Made by a program: the position numbers and the translations under genes
NCBI RefSeq assembly: GCF_001557875.1
Contig: NZ_LNRF01000005.1
Location: 186,001 to 250,000 of the forward strand
Direction of reading: 5' to 3'
DNA from: Vibrio splendidus
GTDB lineage: Bacteria; Pseudomonadota; Gammaproteobacteria; Enterobacterales; Vibrionaceae
Length of the DNA stretch: 64,000 nt
Notes under the pieces: model-generated
Told to the model about the DNA's origin: nothing
Database searches by the model: none
Seen by the model: the letters and a program-made list of their open reading frames with translations, nothing else
Part shown: piece after piece, positions 1 through 13,080 of the stretch
Position numbering within the stretch: position 1 is the first letter of the stretch
Layout: each line of letters begins with the position of its first letter

Positions 1-1
1 A

Positions 2-829
2 CTTAAAAAATGTGGTGTTAAATTTAACATCATGGGTGAGCGCCTAGTTGTTCATTCACTAAATATGCCAATCGACTTGTTACTAGTTCGTGATGATGAC
101 ATCCCAGGTCTTATCATGGATGGTGTGGTTGACCTTGGTTTCATCGGTGAAAATGAACTAGAAGAAGTTCGCCTAGACCGTGTTGCTCTAAAAGAGCCAT
201 CAGAGTTTCGCACACTTCGTCGTTTAGACTTTGGTGGTTGCCGCCTTTCTATCGCAATCAACAAAGATGAAGTATACAACGGCCCACAAGATCTTGCGGG
301 CAAACGTATTGCGACAACTTACCCACAACTACTCAAAGCCTACATGGATGAGCAGGGTGTTGAATTCAGCACTTGTATGCTAACAGGTTCGGTTGAAGTT
401 GCTCCTCGCGCAGGTCTAGCAGACGCTATCGCAGATTTAGTTTCTACAGGTGCAACGCTAGAAGCGAACGGCCTAAAAGAAGCAGAAGCTATCTTCCAAT
501 CTAAAGCAACACTGATTCAACGTGTTGGTGAGTTTGACGCAGATAAAACCGCATTGATTGAAAAACTACTGACTCGTATGCAGGGTGTTCAACAAGCGAA
601 AGAGTCGAAGTACATCATGCTTCACGCGCCAACCTCTCAGCTAGAGCAAATCAAAGCACTACTGCCTGGTGCTGAAGATCCAACGGTTCTTCCACTATCT
701 ACAGACAAAGACAAAGTTGCCGTTCACCTAGTAAGTACAGAGAACTTGTTCTGGGAAACAATGGAGCAACTGAAAGAGTTGGGTGCAAGCTCGATTCTAG
801 TATTACCAATCGAAAAAATGATGGGGTAG
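2..829 (+). CDS. hisG: ATP phosphoribosyltransferase HisG, 5' end outside window
   Basis: Catalyses the first step of histidine biosynthesis, joining ATP and PRPP; cytoplasmic and normally feedback-inhibited by histidine. The open frame runs back to base 2 with no start, reading [10 protein letters not shown] before the internal ATG at 32. This lines up with E. coli HisG about 25 residues in, so the true start is upstream of the window. Conserved blocks seen are [43 protein letters not shown] and the C-terminal regulatory end [13 protein letters not shown]. It is followed directly by hisD, so it is the first visible gene of a his operon. Any leader-peptide attenuator would lie off the window. 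Confidence 0.97.
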   Translation, partial: LKKCGVKFNIMGERLVVHSLNMPIDLLLVRDDDIPGLIMDGVVDLGFIGENELEEVRLDRVALKEPSEFRTLRRLDFGGCRLSIAINKDEVYNGPQDLAGKRIATTYPQLLKAYMDEQGVEFSTCMLTGSVEVAPRAGLADAIADLVSTGATLEANGLKEAEAIFQSKATLIQRVGEFDADKTALIEKLLTRMQGVQQAKESKYIMLHAPTSQLEQIKALLPGAEDPTVLPLSTDKDKVAVHLVSTENLFWETMEQLKELGASSILVLPIEKMMG

Positions 830-834
830 TGACG

Positions 835-2130
835 ATGAGAACCGTTGTTTGGCAATCTTTAAGTGAATCACAGCAAGATTCGGTATTAGAGCGTCCAGCT
901 ATTACTGAAGGTGCAAACATCACAGCGACTGTTTCTGATGTGATTGCAAAAGTACGAAATGAAGGCGATGCCGCACTTAAAGAGCTGACTGCAAAGTTTG
1001 ATGGTGTGACTCCAGAATCTATTCGAGTTAGTTCAAGTGAAATCGAAGAGGCGTGTGCTCGTCTAACACCGGAGATGAAGCAAGCGTTAGAGCAAGCTTA
1101 TAACAACATTGCTAAGTTTCACGAAGCTCAAAAGCCACAGCCAATTAAGGTTGAGACACAGCCTGGTGTTGTGTGTGAGCAAGTGACGCGCGCTATTAAT
1201 ACTGTTGGCCTTTATATTCCAGGTGGCAGTGCGCCACTTCCGTCAACGGTTCTTATGTTAGGTGTTCCAGCTCAAATCGCAGGTTGTCGTAAGGTTGTGC
1301 TTTGTTCACCTCCGCCAATCGCTGATGAAATCTTGTATGTCGCTAAGCTTTGTAAGATCGATGAGGTTTACAACGTTGGTGGTGGTCAAGCGGTGGCTGC
1401 AATGGCTTACGGTACCGAGAGTGTGGCTAAGGTCGACAAGATCTTCGGCCCGGGTAATGCCTATGTAACGGAAGCGAAACGTCAAGTAAGCAACGACTTC
1501 CGCGGCGCAGCGATTGACATGCCTGCTGGCCCGTCTGAGGTGTTAGTGATTGCCGATGAAACTGCAGATGCAGACTTCATTGCTGCGGATTTGTTGAGCC
1601 AAGCGGAGCACGGTCCTGATTCTCAGGTTGTACTGGTAACACCATCTCCAGTGGTTGCAGACCAAGTAACAGAAGCGGTTCAGAAGCAACTGAAAGAACT
1701 GTCTCGTGCGAACATCGCTCAGCAAGCATTGGCTTCAAGCCTAATCATCATTGCTGAATCTATCACTCAAGCGATTGCGATTTCGAACTTCTACGGTCCT
1801 GAGCACTTGATTGTTCAAACCAAGAATCCACGTGAATTGCTGCCATTACTAGATAATGCAGGCTCAATTTTCCTTGGTGACTGGTCCCCAGAATCTGCAG
1901 GTGACTACGCATCAGGCACAAACCACGTTCTTCCGACTTACGGCTATACCAAGACTTATTCAAGTCTAGGTTTGGCTGATTTCTCTAAGCGAATGACGGT
2001 TCAAGAACTAACGGCTGATGGTTTGAAAGGCCTAGCGCCAACAGTAGTAACAATGGCGGAAGCCGAAGGCTTGGATGCACACAAACGCGCTGTGACCATC
2101 CGAGTTGAAAAGTTAAATAAAGCAAAATAA
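835..2130 (+). CDS. hisD: Histidinol dehydrogenase HisD
   Basis: Oxidises L-histidinol to L-histidine in two NAD-dependent steps, the last reactions of the pathway; zinc enzyme. Family blocks include [32 protein letters not shown] and [15 protein letters not shown], and a late GPEHLIVQT segment with the zinc/catalytic histidine region. About 431 residues, the usual length. A GTG at 829 overlaps the hisG stop, but the ATG at 835 has better spacing from the GGGG upstream and matches the usual family start (MRTVVW). Tightly coupled to hisG and followed after 9 bp by hisC. Confidence 0.97.
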   Translation: MRTVVWQSLSESQQDSVLERPAITEGANITATVSDVIAKVRNEGDAALKELTAKFDGVTPESIRVSSSEIEEACARLTPEMKQALEQAYNNIAKFHEAQKPQPIKVETQPGVVCEQVTRAINTVGLYIPGGSAPLPSTVLMLGVPAQIAGCRKVVLCSPPPIADEILYVAKLCKIDEVYNVGGGQAVAAMAYGTESVAKVDKIFGPGNAYVTEAKRQVSNDFRGAAIDMPAGPSEVLVIADETADADFIAADLLSQAEHGPDSQVVLVTPSPVVADQVTEAVQKQLKELSRANIAQQALASSLIIIAESITQAIAISNFYGPEHLIVQTKNPRELLPLLDNAGSIFLGDWSPESAGDYASGTNHVLPTYGYTKTYSSLGLADFSKRMTVQELTADGLKGLAPTVVTMAEAEGLDAHKRAVTIRVEKLNKAK

Positions 2131-2136
2131 GGGTAG

Positions 2137-3180
<1,044 letters not shown>

Positions 3181-3311
3181 CGAAAGGCTTACCAGTAATA
3201 ACATTTGCCAGTTTGAGTTGATTAATCGCGGGCTGGCAAGTGAAACCAATATTTTGGGTTAGCGTTTGATTTTAGCTAGGCCACCAGATTTAAAATTAAA
3301 AGGAAGTTCAA

Positions 3312-4400
3312 GTGAGTAAACAACAGAAAATACTTTTTATAGACCGTGACGGCACCTTAATTGTTGAGCCGCCAGTTGACTTTCAAGTAGACCGTTTAGA
3401 CAAACTAAAATTTGAACCGCTAGTGATTCCTAGCCTACTTGCACTGCAAGACGCTGGTTACCGTCTAGTAATGGTGACTAACCAAGATGGTCTAGGCACT
3501 GATAGCTACCCACAAGAAGATTTCGATGCGCCACACAATATGATGATGGAGTTCTTCGAATCTCAAGGCGTTAAGTTTGACGACGTGCTTATTTGCCCTC
3601 ACTTTGACGAAGACAATTGCTCTTGCCGCAAGCCTAAACTGGGTATGGTTAAAGAGTATCTACAAGGCGGTAAAGTCGACTTCCAACACTCTGTTGTGAT
3701 TGGCGACCGAATGACGGATCTTCAACTGGCAGAGAACATGGCTATCCGCGGTATCCAATATGGTCCGGATGCGGAAGCCGAAGGCACACTTAACTGGCCA
3801 CAAATTGTTAAAGATCTGACGGTTAATGCACGTGTTGCTGAAGTGGTACGTACTACTAAAGAAACGGATATCAAGGTGGCAGTAAACCTTGATGAAACCG
3901 GTGGCAACAAGATCGACACTGGTATGGGCTTTTTCGACCACATGCTTGACCAAATCGCGACACACGGTGGTTTCCAAATGAACCTGACTGTGAAGGGCGA
4001 CCTGCACATTGATGATCACCACACAGTAGAAGATACCGCTCTAGCTTTAGGCCAAGCATTGAAAGATGCACTAGGTGACAAGCGTGGTATCGGTCGTTTT
4101 GGTTTTAGCCTACCAATGGACGAGTGTTTAGCTCAGTGTGCGCTAGACCTTTCTGGTCGCCCATACCTAAAGTTCGATGCTAAATTCAGCCGCGAGCAAG
4201 TGGGTGATCTTTCAACAGAGATGGTGGTTCACTTCTTCCGTTCTCTAACCGATACATTGGCTTGTACGCTACACCTTTCTTCTGATGGCAATAATGATCA
4301 CCACATCATTGAGAGCCTGTTCAAAGCGTTTGGCCGTACTCTTCGTCAAGCAATCAAAGTTGAAGGTAACGAGTTACCAAGCAGCAAAGGCGTTCTGTAA
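3312..4400 (+). CDS. hisB: Bifunctional histidinol-phosphatase / imidazoleglycerol-phosphate dehydratase HisB
   Basis: Two-domain enzyme for the dehydratase step and the histidinol phosphate phosphatase step. The N-terminal HAD/DDDD phosphatase domain shows FIDRDGTL (residues about 9-16), the zinc loop [15 protein letters not shown], and [13 protein letters not shown]. The C-terminal dehydratase domain (from about residue 170) has the metal-binding clusters [34 protein letters not shown] and [14 protein letters not shown]. The 362 residues match the fused proteobacterial form. The start is GTG at 3312, preceded by AGGAAG with 5-bp spacing; no better in-frame ATG is present. Confidence 0.97.
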   Translation: MSKQQKILFIDRDGTLIVEPPVDFQVDRLDKLKFEPLVIPSLLALQDAGYRLVMVTNQDGLGTDSYPQEDFDAPHNMMMEFFESQGVKFDDVLICPHFDEDNCSCRKPKLGMVKEYLQGGKVDFQHSVVIGDRMTDLQLAENMAIRGIQYGPDAEAEGTLNWPQIVKDLTVNARVAEVVRTTKETDIKVAVNLDETGGNKIDTGMGFFDHMLDQIATHGGFQMNLTVKGDLHIDDHHTVEDTALALGQALKDALGDKRGIGRFGFSLPMDECLAQCALDLSGRPYLKFDAKFSREQVGDLSTEMVVHFFRSLTDTLACTLHLSSDGNNDHHIIESLFKAFGRTLRQAIKVEGNELPSSKGVL

Positions 4401-4409
4401 GGGATCGGT

Positions 4410-5024
4410 ATGAAAGAGCAGAAAGTAGTTATTATTGATACTGGTTGTGCCAATGTGTCATCGGTGAAGTTTGCGATTGAACGTCTGGGCTACGCAGTTG
4501 AAATATCAAAAGAACCAGAAGTTGTTCTTGCTGCCGACAAGCTATTCCTACCCGGTGTAGGTACAGCAAGTGAGGCTATGAAGAACCTACAAGAGCGTGA
4601 CCTTGTTAGCCTTGTGAAGCAAGTAGAGAAGCCTCTGCTAGGTATCTGTTTAGGTATGCAACTGTTAGGCAAACTGTCTCAAGAGAAAGGTCAAAAGGCT
4701 GACGAGTTAGTTGAATGCTTAGGTTTGTGTGATGGTGAAGTTCGTTTACTTGAAACGGGCGACTTGCCATTACCACACATGGGTTGGAACACCGTAACGG
4801 CAACACCGAATCACCCTTTGTTTAAAGACATTGAAGAAGGCGAGTACTTCTACTTTGTTCATAGCTTCGCAATGCCTGTAGGTGACTACACCATCGCACA
4901 ATGTGATTACGGTAATCCGTTCACCGCAGCGGTTCAAAGTGGCAATTATTATGGTGTTCAGTTCCACCCAGAGCGCTCTTCGAAAGCTGGCTCTAAGCTG
5001 ATTCAGAACTTCTTGGAATTGTAA
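4410..5024 (+). CDS. hisH: Imidazole glycerol phosphate synthase glutaminase subunit HisH
   Basis: Class I glutamine amidotransferase that supplies ammonia to HisF, forming IGP and AICAR from PRFAR. The nucleophile loop [10 protein letters not shown] carries the catalytic Cys, and the His/Glu of the triad lie in [14 protein letters not shown] near the C terminus. 204 residues, about the usual length. It lies 9 bp behind hisB and ahead of hisA in the usual order. Confidence 0.97.
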   Translation: MKEQKVVIIDTGCANVSSVKFAIERLGYAVEISKEPEVVLAADKLFLPGVGTASEAMKNLQERDLVSLVKQVEKPLLGICLGMQLLGKLSQEKGQKADELVECLGLCDGEVRLLETGDLPLPHMGWNTVTATPNHPLFKDIEEGEYFYFVHSFAMPVGDYTIAQCDYGNPFTAAVQSGNYYGVQFHPERSSKAGSKLIQNFLEL

Positions 5025-5067
5025 TAAGGATTAGGCAGCGGACAACGTTGCCATATAAGGAATGTAA

Positions 5068-6556
<1,489 letters not shown>

Positions 6557-6560
<4 letters not shown>

Positions 6561-7207
6561 GTTTTGAAACCGCAAGCTTATCAAAAACAGAAGTAGGCGC
6601 ATTATCAGAGCGTATTAACTGGGAAAAAGTCGATGGCTTAGTGCCAGCTATTGTTCAAGATTACCAATCGAGCCAAGTGCTAATGATGGGATACATGAAC
6701 CCTGCAGCACTTGAGAAAACAGGTGAAACTGGCAATGTGACGTTTTTCTCTCGCACCAAAGAGCGCCTTTGGACGAAAGGTGAAACGTCGGGCAACGTAT
6801 TGCAACTGCAAAACATCGCCTTGGACTGTGACAGTGACACCTTACTGGTTAAAGTTAATCCCATCGGCCCAACCTGCCACACCGGTACAACAACGTGTTG
6901 GGATGGAGACAAGCAAGAAGAGTCTCAGATGGTGTGGCTTCATCAGCTTGAGCAGCTACTGGCTGCCCGCAAGGACGCAGACCCTGAGTCTTCTTATACT
7001 GCCAGTCTATATGCCCGTGGCACCAAGCGTATTTCGCAAAAAGTGGGCGAAGAAGGCGTTGAAGTCGCGCTTGCGGCGACGTCGGGCGATAAGGCGGAAT
7101 TAGTGTGTGAATCTGCGGATTTGATTTACCACCTAATGGTTCTTCTTCAAGACCAAGGCTTATCGATGAACGATGTGGTGAACAAATTAAAAGAGCGCCA
7201 TAAGTAA
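6557..7207 (+). CDS. hisI: Bifunctional phosphoribosyl-AMP cyclohydrolase / phosphoribosyl-ATP pyrophosphatase HisIE
   Basis: Carries out the second and third steps of histidine biosynthesis. The N-terminal cyclohydrolase domain has [30 protein letters not shown] and the zinc/Mg cluster around DCDSDTLL and [12 protein letters not shown]. The C-terminal pyrophosphohydrolase domain has [20 protein letters not shown] and EEGVEVALA. The 216-residue length agrees with a fused enzyme. ATGA overlap with hisF. Last gene of the operon; a strong hairpin follows about 40 bp downstream. Confidence 0.97.
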
Positions 7208-7246
7208 GCTCTCTTTGGATTAATCAAACCACATAACAGATAGATA

Positions 7247-7280
7247 AAGCCCCGTAAACGTTGTCGTTTACGGGCTTTTT
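7247..7280 (+). terminator. Rho-independent terminator of the his operon
   Basis: An AAGCCC(C)GTAAACG arm pairs with CGTTTACGGGCTT across a short loop and is followed by a run of T. It begins about 40 bp after the hisI stop. Confidence 0.9.
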
Positions 7281-7317
7281 AGCGTTCAACTCCTGAGTAT
7301 ATATCTTCACTTTTAGG

Positions 7318-7368
7318 CCTCGTCATTCCGAGGAGCCTAAGCGACATCAGGAATCTCTTCTATTAATC
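7318..7368. repeat. Possible dispersed vibrio intergenic repeat
   Basis: The stretch contains GTCATTCCGAGGAGCC and ends with AGGAATCTC, the imperfect CATTCC/GGAATC bracket of small repeats scattered in vibrio intergenic regions. Only one copy was noticed here, so this rests on memory of the pattern and needs a genome comparison. Confidence 0.3.
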
Positions 7369-7388
7369 TGACTTCCTAGTTGTGCGAG

Positions 7389-7898
7389 TTACCCGCAGCA
7401 CTTCTTGTACTTCTTCCCACTACCACAAATGCACGGGTCATTACGGCCGATCTTGAAGCTTTCAACCGTTTGGTTTAAGCGAGGATCGATTTCTGGTTCT
7501 GGTTGGCTTTGCTCTGGAAACTCACCGTCGAGATAAAACCATAGGCCGTTTTCACGAACGAAACGCGAGCGCTCTTGCATACAGTACTGCGCGCCGTCTT
7601 CATTGAAGTAAGCTTTAAATTCAACAAAGCCTTCGTCTTGGTGCGAGCCTGTCGCGGTATCGATGACTTCTAAACCTGCCCAGTCACTGTCGATAGATTC
7701 GGCAATGCCTTCTCTTTGTGCTTCTGCATTGCAGCTAGGGTGGTAAGTCGCAACAACATAGTCAACCAAACCCAACACGTGCGCGGAATAACGAGAGCGC
7801 ATTAATTGCTCTGGTGTTTCAACAACACTGTGGTTAAGGTGCGCTGATTCACAGCACTGTTGGTAAGTATTGTTGCTACCGCATGGGCATAAAGACAT
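7389..7898 (-). CDS. YchJ-like protein with two SEC-C zinc motifs
   Basis: A 169-residue cytoplasmic protein of the YchJ/UPF0225 type. A SEC-C-like motif opens the protein ([13 protein letters not shown]) and a canonical one closes it ([14 protein letters not shown]). Between them is an NTF2-like region beginning around [16 protein letters not shown] motifs bind zinc and resemble the SecA C terminus; the precise role of the family is not established. The gene is preceded by the terminator of the next upstream minus-strand gene, so it is probably transcribed alone. Confidence 0.85.
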   Translation of the reverse strand: MSLCPCGSNNTYQQCCESAHLNHSVVETPEQLMRSRYSAHVLGLVDYVVATYHPSCNAEAQREGIAESIDSDWAGLEVIDTATGSHQDEGFVEFKAYFNEDGAQYCMQERSRFVRENGLWFYLDGEFPEQSQPEPEIDPRLNQTVESFKIGRNDPCICGSGKKYKKCCG

Positions 7899-7914
7899 AG
7901 TCAGATCCTGTAAA

Positions 7915-7938
7915 AATGGCCTCTATTAAGAGGCCATA
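7915..7938 (-). terminator. Terminator downstream of the EAL/HDOD gene
   Basis: Perfect arms ATGGCCTCT / AGAGGCCAT with a short TTAA-type loop. Read on the minus strand it is followed by TTTTT, so it ends the minus-strand transcript of the 8.0-9.2 kb gene just before the YchJ-like gene. Confidence 0.8.
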
Positions 7939-8016
7939 AATGAATGCGTGGGAGTTTACCAAGAAACAATCGCTCACCAAAGCTTAGTTTCTATTAAAGC
8001 TATAGTACGAAGTATG

Positions 8017-9234
8017 CTATTTCAGGGCTGGAGCCAATAGCTCTTGGGCCCAAGTCGTCGCTTCGTCATAAGCTTGACCAAGTTGAGCTTCACTCAGTTT
8101 GAGAAGCTGGCGAATACGAGTCGCTTCGTCCCAACGAGCTTGTTCATACGCAACTACCATCGCCAATACAGCACCTAACACGCCTTTACGTTGAATTAAG
8201 GCTTGTTTGATCTCTACGTCTATCGGCACTGAATCGAGTACTTGTTTCAATGGTTGGTCAAAGAGTGAGTCCAATAGAGAGAACATACCGGTCAAAAAGG
8301 CTTGTCCAGGTTCAACCTTAACATTCATCTTTTCGACTAAGAGTTCACACTGACGTGCGCGTATTACCGCTAAACCATAAAGAGAGTCGGGCTTATCTTC
8401 TTTCGCGGATGCGATAGCCACTAGTGAAACGAACTTACGTAGCTTCTGTTCACCTAGGTAAATAAGCGCTTGGCGGAATGAACGAATTGTCGTTGCTGAT
8501 CCTCCTGCGGAGTTTACGTACGTAAGCAGCTTATACGACATGGTCACATCAAGCGTAATTAAACGCTCTACTTCACCAAAATCGATAGGGTCGTGTGCAA
8601 TCTCTTTTAACAGCTGAACGGTAGTCAGAAATGCAGGGTTGAGCGCACGGGTTTGGATCATCTCTGGTTTGCTAAAAAAGTAACCTTGAAAGTAGGTAAA
8701 GCCCGCTTTCTTCGCTTCTTGGTATTCTTCGTATGTCTCTACTTTTTCGGCAAGGAACGTGATATCTAGTCCTTTGAGAGAGTTCATAAACATCGCCGCT
8801 TTGGCAATTGGAGTCAAACGGATGTCAAACTTGATAATCGAAACGAAGGGTAAGAAGCGTTTCCAAGCTTTACTTGGCACAAAATCGTCTAACGCGATCG
8901 TGTAACCCGCGTCATAGATTGTTTTGATTGCTTCAAGTAATTCGTCTGTTGGTTCGCAGTCTTCAAGAACCTCTACAACGAGGCTTTCTTTGGGGAACAG
9001 AGTAGGGACTAAGTTGATTAGGCTTGCGTAAGGGAAGTTTACGAACCCAAGCTTATCACCCAACGTATTATAGTGAGTTGATAAGAAGTGATCGGAAAGC
9101 AAACGGCTAGTAGCGAGCTCCGGCTCTACTTCAGGGAAAGTGTTCTTAGGACCGTCCCTGAATAGCAACTCGTAACCTATGGTTTTCTTGCCTGTATCGA
9201 GTATTGGTTGACGCGCTACGTATGAATATTTCAA
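8017..9234 (-). CDS. EAL-like plus HDOD domain signalling protein (YuxH type)
   Basis: A 405-residue protein joining an N-terminal EAL-like domain to a C-terminal HDOD domain. The EAL signature is altered: YELLFRDG replaces E-A-L, FVNFP replaces the metal-binding Asn-x-Ser region, but ALDDF, AEKVET and FQGYFFSKP remain recognisable. The HDOD part starts near residue 195 (LKEIAHDPIDFGEVERLITLD) and continues through TIRSFRQALIYLGEQKLRKFV. HDOD proteins usually act in signalling without known catalysis. The altered EAL residues suggest binding or regulation rather than full c-di-GMP hydrolysis, but this is inference. It stands as a single minus-strand gene with its own terminator. Confidence 0.85.
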   Translation of the reverse strand: MKYSYVARQPILDTGKKTIGYELLFRDGPKNTFPEVEPELATSRLLSDHFLSTHYNTLGDKLGFVNFPYASLINLVPTLFPKESLVVEVLEDCEPTDELLEAIKTIYDAGYTIALDDFVPSKAWKRFLPFVSIIKFDIRLTPIAKAAMFMNSLKGLDITFLAEKVETYEEYQEAKKAGFTYFQGYFFSKPEMIQTRALNPAFLTTVQLLKEIAHDPIDFGEVERLITLDVTMSYKLLTYVNSAGGSATTIRSFRQALIYLGEQKLRKFVSLVAIASAKEDKPDSLYGLAVIRARQCELLVEKMNVKVEPGQAFLTGMFSLLDSLFDQPLKQVLDSVPIDVEIKQALIQRKGVLGAVLAMVVAYEQARWDEATRIRQLLKLSEAQLGQAYDEATTWAQELLAPALK

Positions 9235-9357
9235 CTTGGTACTGTGTTCGGTTTATTTCTGGTAGAGAGATAATAGCTAATTCAGTAGAAATTACCATAC
9301 ACTTTCTAAGAAAGTCTGACCGACAATAATAATCAAACTGAAAGTTTAAGAGTGACG

Positions 9358-10092
9358 TTAAAAGCTATTGCTAAACGCTCGATTCTGTAGTTCAAAACTT
9401 TGCGGCGTGAACACCAGCACGGAACCTTGCGTATACCAATCGCCAAGTACGATACGGGTTTTAGTGCAATTGTTGGCACTGAATGTGTGGATGTCTGGAC
9501 GGTGAGTATGACCGTGGATCATCAGAGTGACATTGTTTCGTTCCATCACATCTTCAACTTCTTGCTGTGTCACATCCATGATGTCGAGAGACTTGGTCTG
9601 CTTGTCATCTTTGATATCAGATTGAACCTTCGAAACAATTTTCTTCTTGATGAAAAATGGAATTCGATTGAAGACCCATTGTAACCATGGCTGATGCACT
9701 TTTTCGCGGAAGGCGAGGTACTTTACGTCTTCAGTACATAGCGTATCCCCATGCAACACCACTGCTTTTTGCCCGTAGATATCGATTGTCGATACTTCGT
9801 CGAGAAGTTGTACGCCCGTTTGCTTGGCAAATTTTTTACCGACAAGGAAATCACGGTTCCCTTGAGTGAAGTAACAAGGTACGCCTGTTTTCACCAAATC
9901 GATAAACGCTTGGCGAATAGAAGTCGCGAATTCACTCTTGTCGTCGTCACCAATCCAGAATTCGAAAAGGTCGCCTAACACGTAGAGCGCATCGGCTTCT
10001 ACCGCTTCATTTTTCATGAAGGTTAGGAAGCAGTCCGTGATGTCTTGTCGTGACGGAGTAAGGTGAAGATCTGATATAAAATATGTTTTCAT
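9358..10092 (-). CDS. lpxH: UDP-2,3-diacylglucosamine diphosphatase LpxH
   Basis: Metallophosphoesterase of lipid A synthesis; cleaves UDP-2,3-diacylglucosamine to lipid X and UMP at the inner face of the cytoplasmic membrane. All metal-binding blocks are present in order: [31 protein letters not shown] and HGHTHRPD. 244 residues, the usual length. It lies downstream of ppiB in the same direction with a terminator-like hairpin between them. It is a likely essential gene with either read-through or its own promoter. Confidence 0.96.
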   Translation of the reverse strand: MKTYFISDLHLTPSRQDITDCFLTFMKNEAVEADALYVLGDLFEFWIGDDDKSEFATSIRQAFIDLVKTGVPCYFTQGNRDFLVGKKFAKQTGVQLLDEVSTIDIYGQKAVVLHGDTLCTEDVKYLAFREKVHQPWLQWVFNRIPFFIKKKIVSKVQSDIKDDKQTKSLDIMDVTQQEVEDVMERNNVTLMIHGHTHRPDIHTFSANNCTKTRIVLGDWYTQGSVLVFTPQSFELQNRAFSNSF

Positions 10093-10097
10093 AGGTC

Positions 10098-10123
10098 TAA
10101 AAAAAGGGAGCGATTCGCTCCCT
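10098..10123 (-). terminator. Hairpin between ppiB and lpxH
   Basis: AGGGAGCG / CGCTCCCT arms followed on the minus strand by a run of seven T. It ends only a few bases before the lpxH ATG, so it may act as a partial terminator after ppiB and may influence lpxH translation. Confidence 0.75.
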
Positions 10124-10168
10124 ATATCCTGATTTATCGGCTCATCAATACTAACCGAAAGCGATGAA

Positions 10169-10663
10169 TTAAGCTTCGATTGTAGTACCAGTGATGATCA
10201 CTTCTTCTAGAGGTACGTCTTGGTGCATACCCATAGAACCAGTGCTAACACCTTTAATCTTGTTTACGATGTCCATGCCTTCAACAACTTCTGCGAATAC
10301 ACAGTAGCCCCAACCGTCTAGGCTTTCGCTACGGAAGTTTAGGAAAGAGTTGTCGTTAACGTTGATGAAGAACTGAGAGCTCGCTGAATGCGGTTCCATA
10401 GTACGAGCCATTGCTAGCGTACCAACTTTGTTCGCAAGACCGTTGTTCGCTTCGTTCTTGATCGTTGCACGAGTCGCTTTTTCTTTAAGGCCAGAAGTCA
10501 TGCCGCCGCCTTGAATCATGAAACCATCGATAACACGGTGGAATAGTGTGTTGTCGTAGAAACCGTCACGGCAATACTGTAGAAAGTTTGCGCTTGTTTC
10601 TGGTGCTTTTTCTTCGTTTAGTTGAACTTTGATGTCACCAAAATTTGTGTGAAGGATGATCAT
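10169..10663 (-). CDS. ppiB: Peptidyl-prolyl cis-trans isomerase B (cytoplasmic cyclophilin)
   Basis: Cyclophilin-type prolyl isomerase that assists protein folding in the cytoplasm; no signal peptide, which separates it from periplasmic PpiA. The catalytic core is evident: [13 protein letters not shown] with the key Arg, a shortened GTLAMART segment, [11 protein letters not shown] and [11 protein letters not shown]. 164 residues match E. coli PpiB. It stands opposite cysS, with about 190 bp of divergent promoter region between them, the same pairing as in E. coli. Confidence 0.96.
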   Translation of the reverse strand: MIILHTNFGDIKVQLNEEKAPETSANFLQYCRDGFYDNTLFHRVIDGFMIQGGGMTSGLKEKATRATIKNEANNGLANKVGTLAMARTMEPHSASSQFFINVNDNSFLNFRSESLDGWGYCVFAEVVEGMDIVNKIKGVSTGSMGMHQDVPLEEVIITGTTIEA

Positions 10664-10853
10664 GATTGTTACCTTACTGTCTTTTTAATATGAAAAGCGA
10701 TTCTAGCCTAGTTTGATTGAGTTTCAAAATACGAAATCGTCAATAGATAACAAGGAGTTTAGCCGATTTGGTGGTGAAAGGTATTACCTATTAAGGTATG
10801 ACTTGTTATACTGCGAGCTTATTTTTGATTAATCCATAAAATAGATAGAGATC

Positions 10854-12239
10854 ATGCTGAAGATATATAACACGCTCACAAGACAGAAAGAGGAATTCAA
10901 ACCAATTACAGCTGGCAAAGTCGGTATGTATGTCTGTGGGGTAACCATATACGATCTCTGTCATATTGGTCATGGTCGTACGTTCGTTTCATTCGACGTA
11001 GTAACTCGCTACCTTCGTTACCTTGGTTACGATTTGAACTTCGTTCGTAACATCACAGATATCGATGACAAAATCATCAAGCGTGCTAACGAAAACGGTG
11101 AGTCTTGTGACTCTCTGACTGAGCGTTTAATCGGTGAAATGCACGCAGACTTTGATGCATTGAACATGAAGCGTCCAGATGTTGAGCCACGTGCGACAGA
11201 ATACATCACTGAAATCATCGAGCTTGTTGAAAAGCTGATTGAACGTGGTTTCGCTTATGTTGCAAGCAACGGCGACGTGATGTTCGAAGTAAAGAAATTC
11301 GACGAATACGGCAAGCTTTCTAAGCAAGACCTTGATCAGCTTCAAGCGGGTGCTCGCGTTGATGTTGAATCTGCAAAACGTAGCCCATTAGACTTCGTTC
11401 TTTGGAAGATGTCTAAGCCAGGTGAACCTACATGGGAATCGCCATGGGGCCCGGGTCGTCCAGGTTGGCACATCGAATGTTCAGCAATGAACTCGTCTAT
11501 TCTTGGTAACCACTTCGATATCCACGGTGGTGGTTCAGATCTACAGTTCCCTCACCACGAGAATGAAATCGCACAGTCTTGCTGCGCTCACGGCACTCAG
11601 TATGTAAATACTTGGATGCACAGCGGTATGGTGATGGTAGACAAAGAGAAGATGTCTAAATCACTGGGTAACTTCTTCACTATTCGTGACGTGCTAGCGC
11701 ATTACGATGCTGAAACGGTACGTTACTTCCTAATGTCTGGTCACTACCGTAGCCAGCTAAACTACAGCGAAGATAACCTAAACCAAGCTCGCGCATCACT
11801 AGAGCGTCTATACACGTCACTTCGTGGCCTAGACCTTACTGCTGCTCCTGCTGGTGGCGAAGAGTACGTAACTCGATTCTCTACAGCGATGAACGACGAC
11901 TTCAACACTCCTGAAGCTTATTCAGTACTGTTTGAAATGGCTCGTGAAATCAACCGTATCAAGCCAGAAAGCATCGAAAAAGCGAGTGGACTTGGTGCAT
12001 TGATGCGTGAACTAGCAGACATCATCGGTATTCTTCACCAAGAGCCAGAAGCCTTCCTACAAGGTGGTGCGGCAGGTAACGACGATGAAGTGGCTGAAAT
12101 CGAAGCGTTGATCAAACTGCGTAACGACTCTCGTGCTTCAAAGGATTGGGCAAACGCCGATCTTGCACGTGACAAGCTAAACGAGTTGGGTATTGTTCTG
12201 GAAGATGGCCCAGAAGGTACGACTTGGCGTCGTAAGTAA
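10854..12239 (+). CDS. cysS: Cysteinyl-tRNA synthetase
   Basis: Charges tRNA-Cys with cysteine. The class I signatures are clear: CHIGHGRTF near residue 34 (HIGH) and [10 protein letters not shown] near residue 266 (KMSKS). Zinc ligands appear as Cys in YVCGVTIYD, then CSAMN and the [11 protein letters not shown] region. The C-terminal anticodon-binding part ends [17 protein letters not shown]. 461 residues, normal length. A terminator follows immediately. Confidence 0.97.
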   Translation: MLKIYNTLTRQKEEFKPITAGKVGMYVCGVTIYDLCHIGHGRTFVSFDVVTRYLRYLGYDLNFVRNITDIDDKIIKRANENGESCDSLTERLIGEMHADFDALNMKRPDVEPRATEYITEIIELVEKLIERGFAYVASNGDVMFEVKKFDEYGKLSKQDLDQLQAGARVDVESAKRSPLDFVLWKMSKPGEPTWESPWGPGRPGWHIECSAMNSSILGNHFDIHGGGSDLQFPHHENEIAQSCCAHGTQYVNTWMHSGMVMVDKEKMSKSLGNFFTIRDVLAHYDAETVRYFLMSGHYRSQLNYSEDNLNQARASLERLYTSLRGLDLTAAPAGGEEYVTRFSTAMNDDFNTPEAYSVLFEMAREINRIKPESIEKASGLGALMRELADIIGILHQEPEAFLQGGAAGNDDEVAEIEALIKLRNDSRASKDWANADLARDKLNELGIVLEDGPEGTTWRRK

Positions 12240-12246
12240 ATCTTAT

Positions 12247-12275
12247 AAAAAGGGCTGATTTTCAGCCCTTTTTTC
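12247..12275 (+). terminator. Terminator of cysS
   Basis: AAAAGGGCTGA / TCAGCCCTTTT arms with a 3-nt loop and a six-T tail, starting 8 bp after the cysS stop. Confidence 0.92.
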
Positions 12276-12336
12276 TAGCACGAATTCTCTATTTTCACCT
12301 TTCTATCTTCAACTTTTAATTAACAGGAATATTTCT

Positions 12337-12915
12337 GTGGCTCAGATGTATTTTTATTACTCGGCAATGAATGCGGGTAAATCAACAACGCTTCTTCAAT
12401 CTTCATTCAACTACCAAGAACGTGGCATGACGCCAGTGATCTTTACGGCAGCGTTGGACGACCGTTATGGTATCGGTAAAGTGAGCTCACGAATTGGTCT
12501 GCAATCTGAAGCTCAGCTGTTTAAAAATGACACCAACATGTTTGATGCGATCAAAAAACTTAATGAGGAAGAAAAGCGTCATTGTGTTTTGATCGATGAG
12601 TGCCAATTTTTATCGAAGGAGCAGGTGTACCAATTAACAGAAGTGGTTGATAAACTGCACATCCCTGTACTTTGTTACGGCTTACGTACCGATTTCTTGG
12701 GTGAACTGTTTGAAGGTAGCCGTTACTTATTGTCTTGGGCAGATAAACTCGTTGAGCTTAAAACAATTTGTCACTGTGGCCGTAAAGCGAACATGGTAAT
12801 TCGTACCGATGAGCACGGCGTGGCGATTGCTGAAGGCGACCAAGTGGCTATTGGTGGTAACGACAAATACGTTTCTGTTTGCCGTCTGCACTACAAAGAA
12901 GCGTTAGGTAAATAA
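12337..12915 (+). CDS. tdk: Thymidine kinase
   Basis: Phosphorylates thymidine in pyrimidine salvage. Type II thymidine kinase features: P-loop SAMNAGKST near the N terminus, [10 protein letters not shown], the Walker B-like VLIDECQFL, the lasso region [15 protein letters not shown], and zinc cysteines in ICHCGRKA with a late VCRLHY. GTG at 12337 follows AGGAA with 7-bp spacing and gives 192 residues; an ATG lies three codons on. A terminator follows the stop. Confidence 0.96.
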   Translation: MAQMYFYYSAMNAGKSTTLLQSSFNYQERGMTPVIFTAALDDRYGIGKVSSRIGLQSEAQLFKNDTNMFDAIKKLNEEEKRHCVLIDECQFLSKEQVYQLTEVVDKLHIPVLCYGLRTDFLGELFEGSRYLLSWADKLVELKTICHCGRKANMVIRTDEHGVAIAEGDQVAIGGNDKYVSVCRLHYKEALGK

Positions 12916-12944
12916 GTCGATTTATAGTTCAGCTAGCAAAAACG

Positions 12945-12974
12945 AAAAACGGTGACCAAGTGTCACCGTTTTTG
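12945..12974 (+). terminator. Terminator of tdk
   Basis: AAAAACGGTGAC / GTCACCGTTTTT arms around a 5-nt loop; the arms supply A and T tracts on both strands. Confidence 0.9.
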
Positions 12975-12989
12975 TTTATTGAGCCTGTG

Positions 12990-13080
12990 TTTTGTTTTCT
13001 TCCAAGCCGAGCTTTTGTTTTATTCCCAGCCGAGCATTTACTTTGTTCAAAGTCTAACTTTTGCTTATTCGAATCCGAGC
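12990..13080 (-). repeat. Four degenerate 23-bp tandem copies at the 3' end of the YdcF-type gene
   Basis: Read on +, units at 12990-13012, 13013-13035, 13036-13058 and 13059-13080 share the pattern TTTTGTTTTNTTCC..GCCGAGC; the first two differ at only two positions. The last unit covers the final codons and stop of the minus-strand gene (encoding LGFE then stop), so the repeat looks like serial duplication of the gene's 3' end. Function unknown. Confidence 0.65.
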
